Notes: generated by a model not told the origin, from the sequence alone. 64,000 nucleotides of DNA from Dendrolimus kikuchii (GCA_019925095.2 CM034405.1:14719401-14783400); one strand, 5' to 3'. Shown: positions 22,578-34,517, counted from the first letter of the stretch. Translations and numbers: made by a program.

Positions 22578-23739
22578 TATATGGTCATTATAGTACTGTA
22601 AATATATAATATATAATAAATATACAATAATATAAAGACTTAAGTTATGGGGAAAAACTCTAAACGTTTTTTTTGGCGTCAGTCAAACCTTTTGGCTGAG
22701 ATTGGACGGGAGGCTATATGGTTGGTTTTAAGCGTAACTAGGTGCCACTTTACTTGGACATTAAATGAACATGTAACATTGGCCAAAAATAAAATGCATT
22801 ATTAAAAGGAATAAAAATATTAAAAAATAGAACCAGTCTGGTAAAAAAAATATATAAGGCTATGTCACAAAAGACTAGATAATTATTTGATAATGAATAT
22901 TGTACATATACGTAAATAGAATACAGATTGACATTTATCTTAAATAACGATTAGCAGATGGAATTAAAATAATTTTACTTATGATGTAAGATACTTAGAT
23001 ACTCTGTACTAGTATAGCACGACTTGTTTTGAGAAAGCACCGGATCTTAATACAAGCATATCGAAAGCGGACGTATCCAACTAGAATCTAGTATCTTAGT
23101 TCGGTGTCACACTTTTGACTCGACACCAGAAGTCCCCAGTGCACCAACTAGTAAACATACACGACAAAGCTAATTTATTTACAATCGATTCGGCGAAAGG
23201 ACTGCGAACTTTACTTAAATTCCACTGATACTATTTAAAATTCCTATGTTCAGACAACATCATGTACAGCACTTTATTCAAAACCATAAACAATTGATCG
23301 TAATATCGACATCGTTTGAATATCGAATGCTTTATACAGGTGGTACATTAAGGAAGGCTTCAGATGCGCATACACCAACATTATTACTCGCCATGTACCA
23401 TATAGATCGTAAAATTTGAATAAAACCTCCTCTGAATATATAGCTGAGGCGTGGAAGTTTTTGAAACTATTAAATTCAATAATAGTTCATTGTTTCAAAT
23501 TTTAATTTATTTTACTGTTGGTTTTATAATATTTTATTATGATAGTCCTCAATCATGCCTTTCAATTCCAAAACAGTAGTTTTTATATATTTGTTAATGG
23601 GTTAGTTGTTTTAACTAATAAAAAGTTACATACAGTCTGTTTCAAATAATGGGAGAAATTACGTAAATAGACATATAAACATCGTGATTCTAAGTATAAA
23701 ATGATTTCTTTTTTTAGAATATATTAAGGTAAGTATGAC
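22578..23739. other. Intergenic AT-rich DNA
   Basis: No feature recognised. Confidence 0.5.
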
Positions 23740-24345
23740 ATATGTATGTCTTTGAAGACCACGGGCCATAAAAATGACCCGGACATTTGGAGGGCTTGCG
23801 TGGGGCCATGGGAAGGCCAACACGTAGAGGCCCTTTGACAAATTTAATGTAAATGTGGCGTGACACTGACCGGCGATTATCCCTGTCTACACCATATACT
23901 AATGCACCCAAGGACAAGCCCCGGCCAGTGTAGGACTATTGTGAGAAATGAGGACAATAAAGTACCGGGCTATTGGGGTGAACTGCTTGTTTGTACTAGG
24001 GGTCTGGGAATATGGGGACTAAGGCGTCTGCCTGTCGCAATGTTAGGGGAACATGGAAAAATAGGCAGACGGTGACTCGCCACTCCCTGCTTGGGCCCCA
24101 AAAGATGCCATAGAAGACAGGGGCAACATGGGTGTGAGTGGTTAAGGGGTGTAGAGAAGTGGGCTGCAGGTTCACCGAAGCTACTTCTGACGTGATGCCA
24201 TTTATCACTTCCACCCGTGGAGCTTGAGTCTTAGCTCTAGCGATCTCCACTCCGAGCCGGCTGGTTAAGGCAAGCACGGAGGCGGTGGTCTTTCTTTGGC
24301 CCCCGGAGTCAGATACGAGGTGTCGCTTAGTACAGGAGTAAATCT
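23740..24345 (-). mobile_element. Dispersed repeat family K, copy 1
   Basis: About 600 bp, repeated at 43070-43675 and 45040-45537 with a fragment at 22254-22313. Shared blocks are TTTGAAGACCACGGGCCATA, AAGGACAAGCCCCGGCCAGT and GACGGTGACTCGCCACTCCC. On the minus strand, 90-130 codon frames recur between copies, which suggests the remains of a retroelement 3' coding end. Class not established. Confidence 0.7.
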
Positions 24346-24740
24346 ATTTTTATATAATTATAAAATTAGCATTTATTTCTCAGGAAAGCTTACTATAAAG
24401 TATAAAGCTACAAGTTACATTTTATGATTTGTTAGCCATACCACCCTATTTCAAATAGACTTTTAATAATAAGTTCAACTAGACCTACGCTACTAAAATA
24501 GTAACCATGTATTAATTATGTACTTTACCTCCTGGTTTAATTGAAAAGTGTAAAGCTAAGACTGTATATAATATTATTTAAAAATCAATTATATTTTATG
24601 CGATTCTTTTGGTGAGTACGTACCACGAAGAAACTAAATCAACTATGTTTATAATGAGACCAAACATTTCTGACAAGCTTATTAAAATATTGAAATATTG
24701 TACAAAGCTATAAGAAAGAAAGAATAATATTTATTTCTAA

Positions 24741-25050
24741 CTAGCTGATACCCGCAACTTCGTTCGCGTGGTGCGGTTTTTGAACTATCCCACGGGAACT
24801 CTTTAATTTTTCGGGATCAAAAGTATCCTATATGTTGACCAGGGATATAAGCTACCACCACACAAAATTTCATTTAAATCGGTTTAGTCGTTTCGGAGAT
24901 TAGCCGGTACAAACAGACAGACAGACACACAGACAGAGAAACTAAAAATTAAAAAAAAATCTTAATTAGTTCTATTTCACTTCTTACATCCTCCTGACTG
25001 GGTTTTTAGCATTTTTTTTCATTGTACAGAAATTCGACCTCTACAATTTT
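24741..25050 (-). mobile_element. Helitron-like element, broken by a LINE
   Basis: Reverse-orientation copy of the 11383-11690 subfamily; 3' CTAG at 24741. Homology stops at GACCTCTACAA where the LINE poly(A) begins, and the 5' terminus is not found beyond the LINE. Confidence 0.8.
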
Positions 25051-25855
25051 TTTTTTTTTTTTTTTTATTGGACTTGACTTTATGTTGTTGGTCCGAAGAC
25101 CTTACAACTTTACCGGGGTCTTTGGGGCGAGTGCCTTCGCGAAGCGAAGGCGCTCGAGCCCGGGGGGCAACTTGCTCGAGGGAGCTCCCTAAGGAGTTTT
25201 ACCTCGGCTGGACTGTTGCCATGAATGGGGAATGAATTTAATGATGCCCACCATAGGGCGACACAAAATACTAATTGAGAACGGGCGACGGGTAATATAA
25301 AGCCCGAAGGGAAGGATCACGGCGGGCCGGGATCGGTGGTTTGCGGTGGCCTACGCTATCTTACTGCCGTTTCGCAACGTGTTATGGCTGGGAGAGAAGA
25401 AACGGCGAAAGAAACTTCCCAGCAACACGCCTAGTCTATCCTGTGGGGTGAGCTATGTCTCCTAGCGTCCGTCATGATCGGGAGGATGCATGTTTTATAC
25501 AGAGTAAGCTTGTGTCTGAGGGACATTTTGCTTCGTTTGTCTATCATGGGTGCTAAACGACCCATCACAAATCGCGCTCTATTTCGGACTATAGTGATAT
25601 GCTCGTTGAAGCGCAAGTTCCGATCTAGGGTGACACCAAGATATTTGGTGTACTTTGCCCAGGGGATTTGTTGGTCATAGAGCGAAATGGTTTTTAGGCG
25701 AAGGCTAGCGCGTTTGGGGGAGCGAAGCGTGCCCGGGGAAAAGAACATTGCTGCGCTTTTCTCCGGGTTTACCTCTATCCTCCATTTGCGAAACCATTCG
25801 CCTAGTTCTGTGACAGCTGTCTGCAGCCGGATGGAGTAGGCTTTAAAACAGGACT
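25051..25855 (-). pseudogene. Jockey-like LINE reverse transcriptase C-terminus and 3' UTR
   Basis: The minus strand from 25848 reads LQTAVTELGEWFRKWRIEVN, PEKSAAMFFSPG, then KYLGVTLDRNLRFNEHI and MSLRHKLTLYKTCILPIMT. These are the conserved region after the reverse transcriptase active site of jockey-type LINEs, including the thumb. A stop at 25431 and loss of the usual continuation (YASVVFAH type) show damage. A GC-rich 3' region and a poly(A) tail (poly-T on the plus strand at 25050-25067) follow. The element is 5'-truncated and inserted into the Helitron at 24741. Confidence 0.85.
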
Positions 25856-26786
25856 TCTTAAAAATTTGTGTGTTTCATTTCGATATCTCGTAAGTTTCAG
25901 AAGTTATTAATATAAATATAAGGTTTACAATGTACTAATTACTCAGTACCATAAAAGTAAAATGATCCATGTATTAATACATAATAAATGCATACTTATA
26001 AGCCCTTAGAAACACATTTTCATGAGACTAAATGTTCATAACATATGCGTTGCTGTCAAAATAGACAGAATGAGTTAATATCATCATAATTTATAACGTT
26101 TCTATTATGGTCTCTTTGCATTATGTACTTTAAATTACAAATGGAGAGAAGTACTTTATTCGTAACCTATTAAACATAGTTACGAATTTGCGGTGTTCGA
26201 ATAAAATTTCAATTAAAAGTTCACAAATTATATATATTCCACGTAATTTACTGTTCTTACAAACACTACCAAATACAAGAAGTCCAAAACCATAAGGCAG
26301 AAGATCGTAATAACATAAAACGCGCAAAGTCCATGAGATTCCCTTTTCGAAATTATACTTATAACTAATTCAAATTTGTTTTTGATTTACGTTGCCTAGA
26401 AGAGATCGTTTTGAGCGATAAGGCCGCCTATTGTATTGCCTAGAAAACATTGTAAATATGGTCTTTTTTGTAATTGTATATTTTGGTGTACAATAAAGTG
26501 TAATCCCCCCCCCCCTCTCTTATAACTTCTAGATCGCAGTTGAAGCTCAAACTAATTTGGTCTCAACGGACCCACCATATATAATCGCAAAATAGATATG
26601 GAACCCCTATAAACACTCACAGACAATCAGTTGGAATTCTCAAATTTCTAAGGTTAATACAAACCATTGCTTCTAAGATCTTGCAGCCAAATTTGTACAA
26701 TAAATACGGTTCATGATGATATACGAAAGACGCCATAAACACAAAGGGATTAGCGATTGACAATAGATTGTTACCGTGTGTATCCA
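25856..26786. other. Intergenic AT-rich DNA
   Basis: Nothing supported; a C10 run near 26506. Confidence 0.5.
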
Positions 26787-27150
26787 TGCAGGAACGGAGA
26801 AAAAATTGAATTTCCTGCGGCCGGGCGGCCTGTCGCAAGAGGCGACAAAACAACCCACAGTTAGGTGGCAGGGTTTTTGCCCATCTGGGTAGCCATCCAC
26901 CAACCTTACCCCTATACCCCTACGCCACCACCCCTGGTCTAAACTATGCCGCCATAACAACCTTGAGTTGTGTTCCGGTATTAGTGTCCAGGTTCCAGTC
27001 TGCCTCTAGAGAGTCGCGGCACATTTACCAATGTGCTACCAAAGATGGTACCCCATCTTTGGTGTTACAAATGTTCATAGGCGGCAGTAACCGCTTTCTA
27101 ATTAGGCGGGCCGCCTACCTGTCTACTGAACTCATGCAATGAAAAAAAAT
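26787..27150 (+). mobile_element. Family S retroelement, full-length copy
   Basis: Starts TGCAGGAACGGAG, ends CATGCAATGAAAAAAAA. It carries an extra 40-bp block (CCACCAACCTTACCCCTATA) absent from 12337-12652. Confidence 0.75.
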
Positions 27151-27235
27151 CTAACGCTAAGCTAAGCTACCAAGCTTACTAGATAATTCGCGTGTCTTGT
27201 CTTCTATTATATGGTTATGAGTTATGATGAATCTG

Positions 27236-27385
27236 CCTCAACTAATATAATAAATGTGAATGTGGGTTTGTAAGTACCAGGTAATTTGAAATAGAAATGA
27301 AGGTCGACATTTTAGGAATTATAACAAGCCCACTTTATGACATTATACCCTTTTGAACGCAGGCAAAGCCGCAAGTAAAAGCTAG
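27236..27385 (+). mobile_element. Helitron-like element, 150 bp
   Basis: ACTAATATAATAAATGTGAATG at the 5' side and CCGCAAGTAAAAGCTAG at the 3' end; internally deleted and decayed. Confidence 0.6.
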
Positions 27386-27964
27386 GACTTATATAAATGT
27401 TAGTGTTTTTTTTTTAGATGTGTGCTTGATCCTTCTTTACAAACTAAGAGAATAAGTTGATTATCATTACGTTTAATAACGGCAGGGGCCAGCTCTAACT
27501 TTTTTACCGCCATAGGCAAACTCAGAAAGTCCCGCGACCACCGAAGCATAAGAAATCTAAAAGACGTCTTCTATCTAGCTTCCTTCTCCCAGAACCCTGT
27601 CTATTCGTGTTGTAGGTACTTGTTGATTTCGCTACTCATATATTTTCTAGATTCAAGTGAAAGAATTAAAATATATTTTTAGGTGTTGTGTTTGGTAACA
27701 ACTTTTTTGGTTTTAGAAGTTTAAGCCTTTTTAACCGAGTTTAAAAAAGGTTCTCAATTCGTTGTTTAATTTTTTTCTTTTTTTCATGTATGTTCAGCCC
27801 TAACTTTGTTGTTTCTGAACTGATTTTTACAGACATTTTTGTCGTTCACAATTTTTGCTGCCACAAGTAGTTGACTAGCGTGCCTATCGTCTCGAGCCTC
27901 CCCTGATAACGGGTACTTACTCATAACCATAGTATACTTTTATCCGCACAAATGAGGTAGTCAT
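27386..27964. other. Intergenic AT-rich DNA
   Basis: No feature recognised. Confidence 0.5.
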
Positions 27965-28200
27965 TTTTTATTGCGGAGCTGGTGAACTAGTTGACGGCCC
28001 ATTTAATGGGAAGTGGTTACCGTGTGTGCAACATCTGGGGCGAATCCAAAACGTTGCCAATGTTTAGGATGGAATAAGGTTTGAGGTAGAGATCAAACAG
28101 GAGTAATAAGATAGAGGGGATGGGATATGGGATTGCAATATGAGGATGGTTTAGGGGAGGTTGTTTAGGGAGAGAGGGAACTTTATAGTTGCTAAGGAGG
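27965..28200 (-). mobile_element. Retroelement tail, family S2
   Basis: It shares the head with family S on this strand (TTTTTTATTGC, then GGAAGTGGTTACCGT) but continues into a different body (GGATGGAATAAGGTTTGAGG). Similar bodies occur at 29637-29830 and 48493-48715. Confidence 0.6.
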
Positions 28201-28690
28201 AGACGGAGTGGCCGCGTGAGCGTACGTCCGTGCTCCGCTCCCGGCAAAGGAGGACGTGCCGGCACCCGAGGGCTAGTTTTGCCCTACGGCCGCCATGAGC
28301 GGGTGACATCAGTGAGTCTCTGGTTCTCCGTCGAGATGGGAGCATGCAGTGTTTCGCGCGCACTTACCTCTCCTCCCGTAGGGCGCGCAACAGACCGCCC
28401 CAAGCGATGACATAATGGACACGTCGGGGACAAAAATTAGTTCCCCGGCAGTGGAAACAAAGGAGGAGGGGGAACTAGGGTTCTAGGGTCGAGCTTCCGC
28501 TTTTCCGTAGCCTTGGCATAAGGCGCAGGAAGGAACACCGAGGGGTTTTAGTAGGTATCCCTGACCGTGGCGTGGCACTTCTTACTTGCGGTGATAGTGA
28601 CACCCCTACCTGGCGAATGCTACTGGCTATGATTCCACGCGCGGCTAATGGTTCTCAATCGGATTAAAGGTCGAGGGTAGTGAGCCATCG
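28201..28690 (+). mobile_element. GC-rich non-LTR retrotransposon 3' end, family R, copy 1
   Basis: It aligns in the same orientation with 49515-49996. Shared blocks are GGAAGGAACACCGAGGGGTT, ACCGTG.CGTGGCA and GGCTAATGGT. The other copy ends in poly(A), so both read on the plus strand. Confidence 0.65.
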
Positions 28691-29377
28691 GAACTCCTTC
28701 CTTAAAAAGAAACTAGGCTAAAACCTTATAAAGTAAAAACCAAGTTTAAGAGTTCAACGTTACAATGTATATCTACAGTTATATACTTAACAACCCGTGG
28801 GAAATTAAAGATGGCATGTCCAAGCAACTTGCCAATTGTGAGATGGACTTTACAAAAAAAAAACGACATGCATGCGTTTCTTTATTTCGGTCGTGTAATT
28901 TTGACACATTGGATGTTTGCAAACTGAAATGACGTAATGTGATTGAACTGGGAGTCCGGCACGCACAGTGAAAATGCGAATGCAAAAGTTACGAATGACC
29001 CACACTATTATAGCGACCACTCACACTTCTACGTATTTGTGTTTATACGAAGAGAATTGCGCGTGTGTTGCTTGGACGTTGTTGCACGCGATGTAGAGAG
29101 CCACACGCTTTCGGGGCGTTTATTCGTGTTCTTCGATGCATCGATACAAATTTATAAAGTTTTAATGACTGTATTATAATTTTAGTCATAAATTTAATGA
29201 ACTTCCGGAAATGTTAAGTGCTCAGTGTATAAATTTATTTGAAAAGAACCTTAACAAAAGTTATTATACTGTAAATGATTATGAGAATGACAAAAATGAG
29301 TAATATTTAATAATGTAATATAATATAGTTTTTATAGTGAAATTTAGTAATATTTTCTTAAGTTTGTATACATAATA
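28691..29377. other. Intergenic DNA
   Basis: No supported gene; frames at 28779-29179 overlap on both strands without family features. Confidence 0.45.
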
Positions 29378-29486
29378 AAACTACGTTTTAACGGTTTTAA
29401 CTATGGCCACTGAAAAGTGGCCGAAACGTCGGAAAAACAAAAATCAAATAAATTACCGCGCTTAAAACCGTTAAAACGTAGTTTTC
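29378..29486. repeat. 24-bp inverted repeat with inner hairpin
   Basis: The perfect arms at 29378-29401 and 29463-29486 (AAAACTACGTTTTAACGGTT core) enclose GGCCACTGAAAAGTGGCCG and AAACGTCGG. A partial copy lies at 35805-35885. The same arm sequence also forms the ends of the fold-back element at 44671-45557. Confidence 0.85.
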
Positions 29487-29636
29487 TTGTGAAATTTAGT
29501 GTTAATATTTTGGACAAGTATTCGGAAATTGCATGGCTAATAAGGCAAAATGTTTTTTTTCTATCTCGGAAAATGGCATAGTTAACGAGATATTTGAATT
29601 AAAATGTTAAATTATGAAAATTTAGTAGAAAACTCT

Positions 29637-29830
29637 TCTTTTTTTATTGCCGGAATTAGGCAAACAGGCTGACGGCTTAAGTGACATAAAATGACCTATG
29701 GACGTTTGGAACACCAGATACCAACGACTTACTAGGGTCTAGGAAGGAATAGAGAGGATGGGAAAGGTTTGGGATAGGAGGGCGGGATAGGGATGTGGAA
29801 TAACCGCCCAGTCACCGGAAATCTCACTCA
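29637..29830 (-). mobile_element. Retroelement tail, family S2
   Basis: TTTTTTTATTGCCGGAATTAG, then GGATGGGAAAGGTTTGGGAT; diverged copy of 27965-28200. Confidence 0.55.
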
Positions 29831-30669
29831 CTGTACGAAAAACGATTAGCTCAAGGTTTAGCTATACATACATGATAGTGAGTTTCTTCTAATACTTATG
29901 TTTGTTTCTTTCTTATTCACTGCCTTGGGAATGGATCTATTATTGTCATCTACTTTGGTTTAAATGTGCGTTCGTTAAATGGGACGAACGTATAATAGTT
30001 TTTATATCAGAAAATGGGATAGAATCTCTAACTCTCTCTCTCTCTCTTATATGGGATAGAAACTGTAATTTCCTGGTATATCGTGTACCAATTTACAACT
30101 GTATATTGTCAAAATAATAAGATTTAATTTTATTTACCAACATTAAAAATCACTAAACTCGATATTCTAATTTGTATATTATTACTTTAATTACATCCAA
30201 ATTAGAATCTTGTATCAGCTTTAAATGATTCAGTTAAGAACTTTTCGCTTTCAGAGAGACAGGTGCTTTATTTATTACATATGGCACAACAGTGGATTTT
30301 TGCTTACTCTATCTACCGTTTGCAGAAAGTTTCTCACTTTCACAACCATATTGCTCATTAATGACGGCTTTGTACCCATTTCCTCTAGTAATAACAATTA
30401 ATTACTTATCAGTTCTTTAAATGGTTTATTCTGTACACTTGAAGGATTTGGAGACAAATTACTACCATAGCATTTTCTTTACGATACGACACAGGGTACA
30501 CAATATTTAGTGATTACTTTTTCTCTAGTATAGGATGAACTGTTTAAAGCGCTGAATATAAGAGAGAGGAACCCTGGTTAAGGATAATTGCGACTTGGGA
30601 CCATTGTTTGTCACTCAACCTTGCACATGCAGGAGGCTCAAATTTGTGGAGCATTTATTGGGTGTTATA
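29831..30669. other. dsx upstream AT-rich DNA
   Basis: No feature recognised apart from a TC microsatellite near 30029. Confidence 0.45.
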
Positions 30670-30795
30670 ATATACTCTTTTTAAGGTCGGCAACGCGGTG
30701 TCGACGGCTTTAGATTAACAAATGTCCACAGAGGTGCCAAACAGTGACTGCTTTCCATCACATGGCTCATTTACGTATTTGCCGTTTCTGGCAAC
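30670..30795 (+). mobile_element. Decayed family S tail
   Basis: GTCGGCAACGCGG, then GACTGCTTTCCATCACATGG; strongly diverged. Confidence 0.45.
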
Positions 30796-30952
30796 AAAAC
30801 AACAAATTATGAATAAATTAATGAATTTGTTCTCAAAGTTTATCTAACCTTGAAGTTTGAACTCTAGGAGGATATATAATAATCAATTCAACTTTTAGAT
30901 GAATTCACGTTCCGTGCGACGTGGATGCGATGAACTGGGTTAGCGGTAAATC

Positions 30953-31174
30953 ATGAAATATAGTTGTTTAAATAAAAATTGCATTGCATCGTTTAGTTGC
31001 ATTCTGGTGCACGGCAATAAATGCAGTAGCTGGGCAACAGGGGGACGGGGGGCGGGGCGGTATGACGGCGGCGGGGACTTGCAGTCGCATCGTGACCGCG
31101 AGTCGTGTTACGTGTGTGTTTGGTTCTCGCGCGCCGATTTCGCCGCGAAAACGTCCGACAGTAGGGACCCAGCC
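30953..31174 (+). other. dsx 5' UTR with in-frame upstream extension
   Basis: The dsx reading frame stays open for 74 codons upstream of the preferred start, to an ATG at 30953 preceded by an in-frame TAA at 30947-30949. The extension ([16 protein letters not shown]...) resembles nothing I know in DSX. It is more likely 5' UTR, GC-rich from about 31030. Confidence 0.55.
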
Positions 31175-31664
31175 ATGGTGTCCGTGGGCTCGTGGAGGCG
31201 CCGCTCGCCTAACGACTGCGAGGAGCGCTCCGACCCAGGCGCCAGTAGCTCTGGCGTGCCGCGTGCGCCTCCCAACTGCGCTCGGTGCCGCAATCACCGG
31301 CTCAAGGTCGAGCTGAAGGGCCACAAGCGGTATTGCAAGTATCGCTATTGCACATGTGAGAAGTGTCGGCTCACGGCGGACCGGCAGAGGGTAATGGCAT
31401 TGCAGACTGCGTTGCGCCGGGCTCAGGCGCAAGACGAGGCCAGGGCGCGTTCCGGCGTGCAGCCGACGGGTATCGAGCTGGATACCCCGGAACCACCAGT
31501 AGTGAAACCGCCTCGAAGTCCCATAGTACCGCCGCCTCCACCGCGGTCGCTGGGCTCTGCCAGCTGCGATTCGGTGCCTGGTTCACCAGGAGTGTCTCCG
31601 TACGCGCCCCCATCCGCACCTCCTCAGCCGCCTATGCCGCATTTGTTGCCGCCCCAGCAACCAG
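31175..31664 (+). CDS. dsx: doublesex first coding exon with DM domain
   Basis: DSX is the terminal transcription factor of insect sex determination; sex-specific splicing gives male and female proteins that share this exon. The start ATG (context CAGCCATGG) gives [12 protein letters not shown], as in other Lepidoptera. The DM domain spans about residues 33-80 with intertwined zinc sites Cys35, Cys38, His50, Cys54 and His41, Cys59, Cys61, Cys64 ([38 protein letters not shown]). The recognition helix and tail ([20 protein letters not shown]) follow, then a proline-rich linker. The donor CAG|GTGAGT at 31665 leaves one base over. The dimerisation domain and the sex-specific exons are not in the window. 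Other DMRT genes are less likely given the N-terminus. Confidence 0.95.
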
Positions 31665-31949
31665 GTGAGTGCTTTGTTCATAACAGTGTCACAGTTATCA
31701 ATCACAGCTTGTAATTGCGCGAGCGCATGACTTCCTCCATCGGAGATTTACGGCGTGTCGCCGACGGCGGCCGCCGTGCGTTACCGATTGTAGTTTAACC
31801 GCATTCAGGGCAATAGGAGATCTCGGCCGCTTTAAATGAATTTAATATAAATACTAAAAGATAAATAAATTACTTAGTTATATCAATTGAAATTATTATT
31901 CTACATTAAAAAAAAAATGCTGTGTAAATGTAATTTGTTATCGATTACG

Positions 31950-32290
31950 TTACAAAATATTACGATCTAGCCTATACAAGTCTACAGGTTAATAATTAGT
32001 TTAATTTTGACCTCATATTCTACAAAGTAAATTATCTCTAATTGTAACAGTGCATTGTTGCATTTTGCTTATGGCCGGTTCATATATTTTACCGACCGTT
32101 TATTTGCCTTACCATATATCGGTTAAAATTTGACATAAGCTCCATACAAGTAATGATAAAATTTACCCGATAGTAAGGTAAGCGAATGAATATGAGATAT
32201 TGGGACTGCCATTAGTCTCTGTCTGTTAGGGCGCATTTACATACTCTCGTGTCCTAAACATCACTTATGAACTGTTTTAATTTTTCACTA
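31950..32290. repeat. Segment homologous to 45990-46155
   Basis: Shared blocks are AAATATTACGA..TAGCCTATA, AGTCTCTGTCTGTTAGGGCGCATTTACAT-type sequence and CTAAACATCACTTA. A family P MITE (32085-32185) and extra sequence separate the blocks in this copy. Confidence 0.65.
32085..32185. mobile_element. Palindromic MITE family P, copy 2
   Basis: TTGCCTTACCATATATCGG at the left is the inverse of CCGATAGTAAGGTAAGC at the right; centre GACATAAGCTCCATAC. Confidence 0.75.
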
Positions 32291-32324
32291 TACGCTACAC
32301 ACTACTACTATACTATATTCAACA

Positions 32325-32400
32325 TGCATACATACATACATACATACATAACTTCACGCCAGTTCCCTTGCGGGGTAGGCACGCACAACAGAGCGCCATT
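32325..32400 (-). mobile_element. RTE LINE 3' end, short copy
   Basis: CATACATACA tail followed by TTCACGCCAGTTCCCTTGCG. Confidence 0.85.
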
Positions 32401-33839
32401 CAAACTATATTCAAAATATAAAATATTACACTTACACTAACACTAACGACCATAGAAAACGGCTATTAGAGTATAAACACCCATAATTTGCATAGAGTTT
32501 AGAATCTCTTACTTCCATTATCTATTCAATACAATTTATTTTATTTTGTTTTGTGTACATAAAATATTGTATATAAATGTCTACTTCAGACAACAAGGAG
32601 TTCAGCTGCTTATTAGACTTTTTAAAATGTAAGCAAAACCGTTGATAACATAAACGGGTGTTTCGTTTAGCGAATTTGAATGTCTATCTAGGTGGGGTTC
32701 ATATTTAAATAGGTTTTACACGGATATTTTGTCTCTATACTCCGTTCTTCAGTTTAAAATTTGAATGCATATTGCATTTCAGTTGTGAACTTTTCAACAA
32801 ATTTGAATTTTCTTAAAGATCGGCAATGCGTTAGCGATACCCCTGGTTGGTCGGTTGCACACGTAAATAAGCGACGGTAACCGCTTTCCATCACGTGGTT
32901 CGTCTGCCTGTTTGTCGGCCTTCAGACAATTTAAACTAAACTATTAAAATCCTAGATCATTTTTTTTATTGGTTAATATATTTTTAATTAGTCATCAAAA
33001 AACATCTCTTTTTAACTCTATCAATTAATATTTTAATTGAATTGCTACTAAAACTACCTACTGGAAAGTTACTGATCAAAATTTGTACTGTTTTATTCCT
33101 CCCTGTATTTTAATTGTTATATGCACCTGACATTTTTTGTTATCGTTTTGCCAACACTGGCGTTGACAAAATCAATGCTGTAAGCACTGGAGCCATAATC
33201 CTAAAGAAAGAAGAAAAAAAAACTTAACGAGTCGAAAAAAGAATAAGCAACTAGATGAAGGTCTTAGTTTCTTGTTACTTGAACCGACGGAATTCCTATT
33301 TTGAAAATTATTTCATCAAAGTCTGTAAATTTATTTAGGCCTACTCATTAGTACCAGTTATCACGAATCTATACACGGCTGTGAGTATTATGCATATAAC
33401 GTGTTTACTTTTTGCTTTCTAATTAGATCAAAATGAGAGAGATCTATTCGCTTGTGTAGCCACTTATGAGTTAAATTTAAAAGAACCAAACGACAAATTA
33501 TAATGAGGATATGATGAGATTGATTCTCTACATCACTTTACTTTACTGCGTCACCATGAGTATGGAGAGTAAAGGCTGATTTACATTGATCCAGCTGACT
33601 TGGGGAGCGGACCAACTTCAAAATATTCAATAAGGAATATTGAAGTCAGCACTGACTTGGTAGCGCCGTAGTGAATTGTAATCAATTTATACAACACCAG
33701 TATGAAGTCAGCACTGGCTTTCTTCAAAATTGAAGTCAGTAGCTGGATCGATGTAATTGTCAGCTTCAAGTAGTATATATCCGCCACAATGGTAGGCAAA
33801 AGAACTTCGAAATACATAGTCTTGTCTGATGTATTCAGT
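32401..33839. other. AT-rich intronic DNA
   Basis: Holds only a decayed family S tail near 32820-32930 (GGTAACCGCTTTCCATCACG). Confidence 0.45.
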
Positions 33840-34185
33840 CTTCAGTAAAGCCCGGTCAAATTGTCTGTCTTTGACTGACGCCAATTAACTTGTGACAATT
33901 CGAAAGGCTACATTTGACTACACTGTTCACGTGTCTCACAAAAACTCATTTTTTTTATTGCACGAGTTCAGCAGACAGGCAGACGATAGAAAGAGGTTAC
34001 CATCGCCCATAGACATTTGTAACACCAAGGGTGCTACAATTTCCCTGCTGCTCTCGTAAGGGAGTCTGGAACCTGGCCACTAATGCCGGAACACAACTGC
34101 TAATATTACCCAAAGGATATTAATATCTTACAACTATTGTTTATTTTCAACTAATATTATATCTCCATTTTAAAATTAACACCAC
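33840..34185. repeat. Repeat shared with 57600-57800, split by family S
   Basis: GAAAGGCTACATTTGACTAC to CACAAAAACTCAT is followed, after the insertion, by ATCTTACAACTATTGTTTAT. At 57600-57800 the same parts are contiguous. Confidence 0.75.
33948..34100 (-). mobile_element. Family S retroelement, nested
   Basis: Poly-T at the left, then GCAGACAGGCAGACGATAG and GGCCACTAATGCCGGAACAC; 5'-truncated at 34100. Confidence 0.8.
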
Positions 34186-34261
34186 TAAATACATCATTCA
34201 TCAAAATGTCGTGAAGAGGTCTCATGCATAAATAATACTTATATAACTTTATATAAAATGA

Positions 34262-34470
34262 ATATAGAGTCCGCGTCACAAAAGAAGTCCCTCGGAAAAT
34301 AAAGGAACTAAAACTGGCAGCTTCGCTATTTGATAGGTTTTTGTTCGTAAAATAGCCAGGAAATAAATTTACAGCTTTAATTAAGAAACAGTTTGTTTTT
34401 AATATTTAATAACTAATTGTCTACACCGATTACGGATTAGCAAACAATTACTCTTTCTGACAAAGTTTCT
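34262..34470. mobile_element. MITE family A, copy 2 (reverse)
   Basis: AAATAGCCAGGAAATAAATT and ATTACGGATTAGCAAACAAT match the reverse complement of 2916-3135. The inverted ends are decayed. Confidence 0.75.
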
Positions 34471-34517
34471 TTTATTATGAATGCGTACGGTAAACTAGTA
34501 TCAAATATACTTACAAT

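Noticed and set aside
30968..31668. Antisense and alternative-frame open frames over the dsx exon (up to 154 codons)
   Set aside because: GC-rich coding DNA gives long shadow frames; only the + frame encodes the DM domain.
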